DNA of 7,442 bases, taken from Candidatus Cardinium hertigii (GTDB lineage: Bacteria > Bacteroidota > Bacteroidia > Cytophagales_A > Amoebophilaceae). The DNA lies in assembly GCF_003788695.1 (NCBI RefSeq), contig NZ_RARA01000022.1, positions 23,852 through 31,293 of the forward strand, in the 5' to 3' direction. Under the pieces are notes generated by a model. The model was not told the DNA's origin and ran no database searches. It saw only the letters and a program-made list of their open reading frames with translations. The translations under genes were made by a program, and so were the position numbers. This document shows, piece by piece, positions 6,943 through 7,442 of this stretch (position 1 is the first letter of the stretch; every line of letters begins with the position of its first letter).

Positions 6943-7442
6943 CTACAACTGTTCACTATGTGAATTGTTTAGTCCCATATTGTAGTGGTTTGGTTTAGTA
7001 ATAAATTTATCAGATTCCTTTTCCCATTTTTTCATAATAAATTCGTAAGGGGTTAAGCCTTTAAGTGTTTTAAGCTTTTTAGCAAAATTGTATGCGTTAA
7101 CAAAATCATATAAATGTTGTTTAAATTGCTCGTGATTTTCATAATAATAGCGTTTTACAGTTGCCTCTTTAATAGTACGATTCATACGTTCTACTTGTCC
7201 ATTCGTCCATGGATGGCTAATTTTTGTTAGTCTATGTTCAATAGCTTGTTCATAACAAACACGATCAAAAATATGCATACCGGCATACTTATCTTTTGAT
7301 TTGTTGGTAAATTGGATACCATTATCTGTTAAATAAGAAGTCGCGTACTGCTTCTATGTATATTTTAAATTTTCTATTGCAAAGGTCTCGAAATACAAAT
7401 GTTTAGTATCCGTTCAGCAACCGTTCCTTCGTCTTTGAAAAG
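6943..7442 (-). pseudogene. IS481-family transposase, 3' part, broken (runs off right edge)
   Basis: Reading the minus strand, one frame is open from 7353 to the TAG at 6945-6943 and encodes the C-terminal half of a DDE integrase-core transposase. LTDNGIQFT carries the second catalytic Asp; HPWTNGQVERMNRTIKEA (22-39 from the Met at 7278) carries the catalytic Glu, 44 residues after that Asp; LKGLTPYEFI and a terminal GLN are typical of IS481. In-frame TAG at 7356-7354 and TGA at 7416-7414 interrupt it. Between them the frame reads TKHLYFETFAIENLKYT, which resembles the core domain. YIEAV, expected just before the LTDNG strand, is in a shifted frame at the TAG, which implies small deletions rather than one nonsense change. 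The first catalytic Asp motif is not found intact. The Met at 7278 is internal, not a true start. The gene is almost certainly non-functional. Confidence 0.85.
6950..7442 (-). mobile_element. IS481-family insertion sequence remnant, one end plus interior
   Basis: The transposase remnant shows that an IS occupies the right end of the window. Its transposase-3' terminus probably lies at or near 6950, where TGTTCACTATGTGAA begins; IS481-family ends commonly start with TGT. TTCAC/GTGAA (6952-6956/6960-6964) forms a small inverted repeat there. The other end is outside the window, so neither terminal inverted repeats nor a target duplication could be confirmed, and the boundary may be off by several bases. 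The element lies directly after tamB in convergent orientation. Confidence 0.6.

Overview
The window is AT-rich and looks like a bacterial chromosome from the Bacteroidota, most likely an intracellular symbiont of the Cardinium/Amoebophilus type. Three things point there. The very large TamB-family protein has the Bacteroidota form of the C-terminal domain. No start codon has a convincing Shine-Dalgarno sequence, and the best promoter match is to the Bacteroidota -33/-7 consensus rather than to a sigma70 consensus. A decayed IS481-type transposase, of a kind common in intracellular symbionts, lies at one end. The phylum is fairly secure; the genus is inference.

Layout from left to right. Positions 1-1106 (minus) hold the first 368 codons of ribosomal protein S1 (rpsA), with four S1 RNA-binding domains, running off the left edge. 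Positions 1107-1491 are non-coding, with an 18-bp perfect palindrome just upstream of rpsA and an unexplained island of about 50% GC (about 1381-1490) in sequence of about 20% GC. Positions 1492-2268 (minus) encode a complete crotonase-fold enoyl-CoA hydratase/isomerase with both catalytic glutamates. Positions 2269-2625 are a divergent regulatory region with a cluster of GTCTA/TAGAC half-sites, a nested inverted repeat and a candidate tamB promoter. Positions 2626-6942 (plus) encode a TamB-like outer-membrane biogenesis protein of about 1438 residues. From 6943 to the right edge (minus) is the 3' part of a broken IS481-family element whose coding frame ends on the base next to the tamB stop codon.

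The genes do not form one operon. rpsA and the hydratase are co-directional but separated by 385 bp. The hydratase and tamB are divergent and share a control region. tamB and the IS element converge with no intergenic base between their stop codons. The window joins housekeeping translation, an acyl-CoA enzyme of unknown physiological role and envelope biogenesis. No defence system, CRISPR array, rRNA or standard tRNA was seen. The points most worth a second look are the repeated half-sites in the divergent promoter region, the GC-rich island, the rpsA leader palindrome and a recurrent cysteine-centred hexapeptide in TamB.
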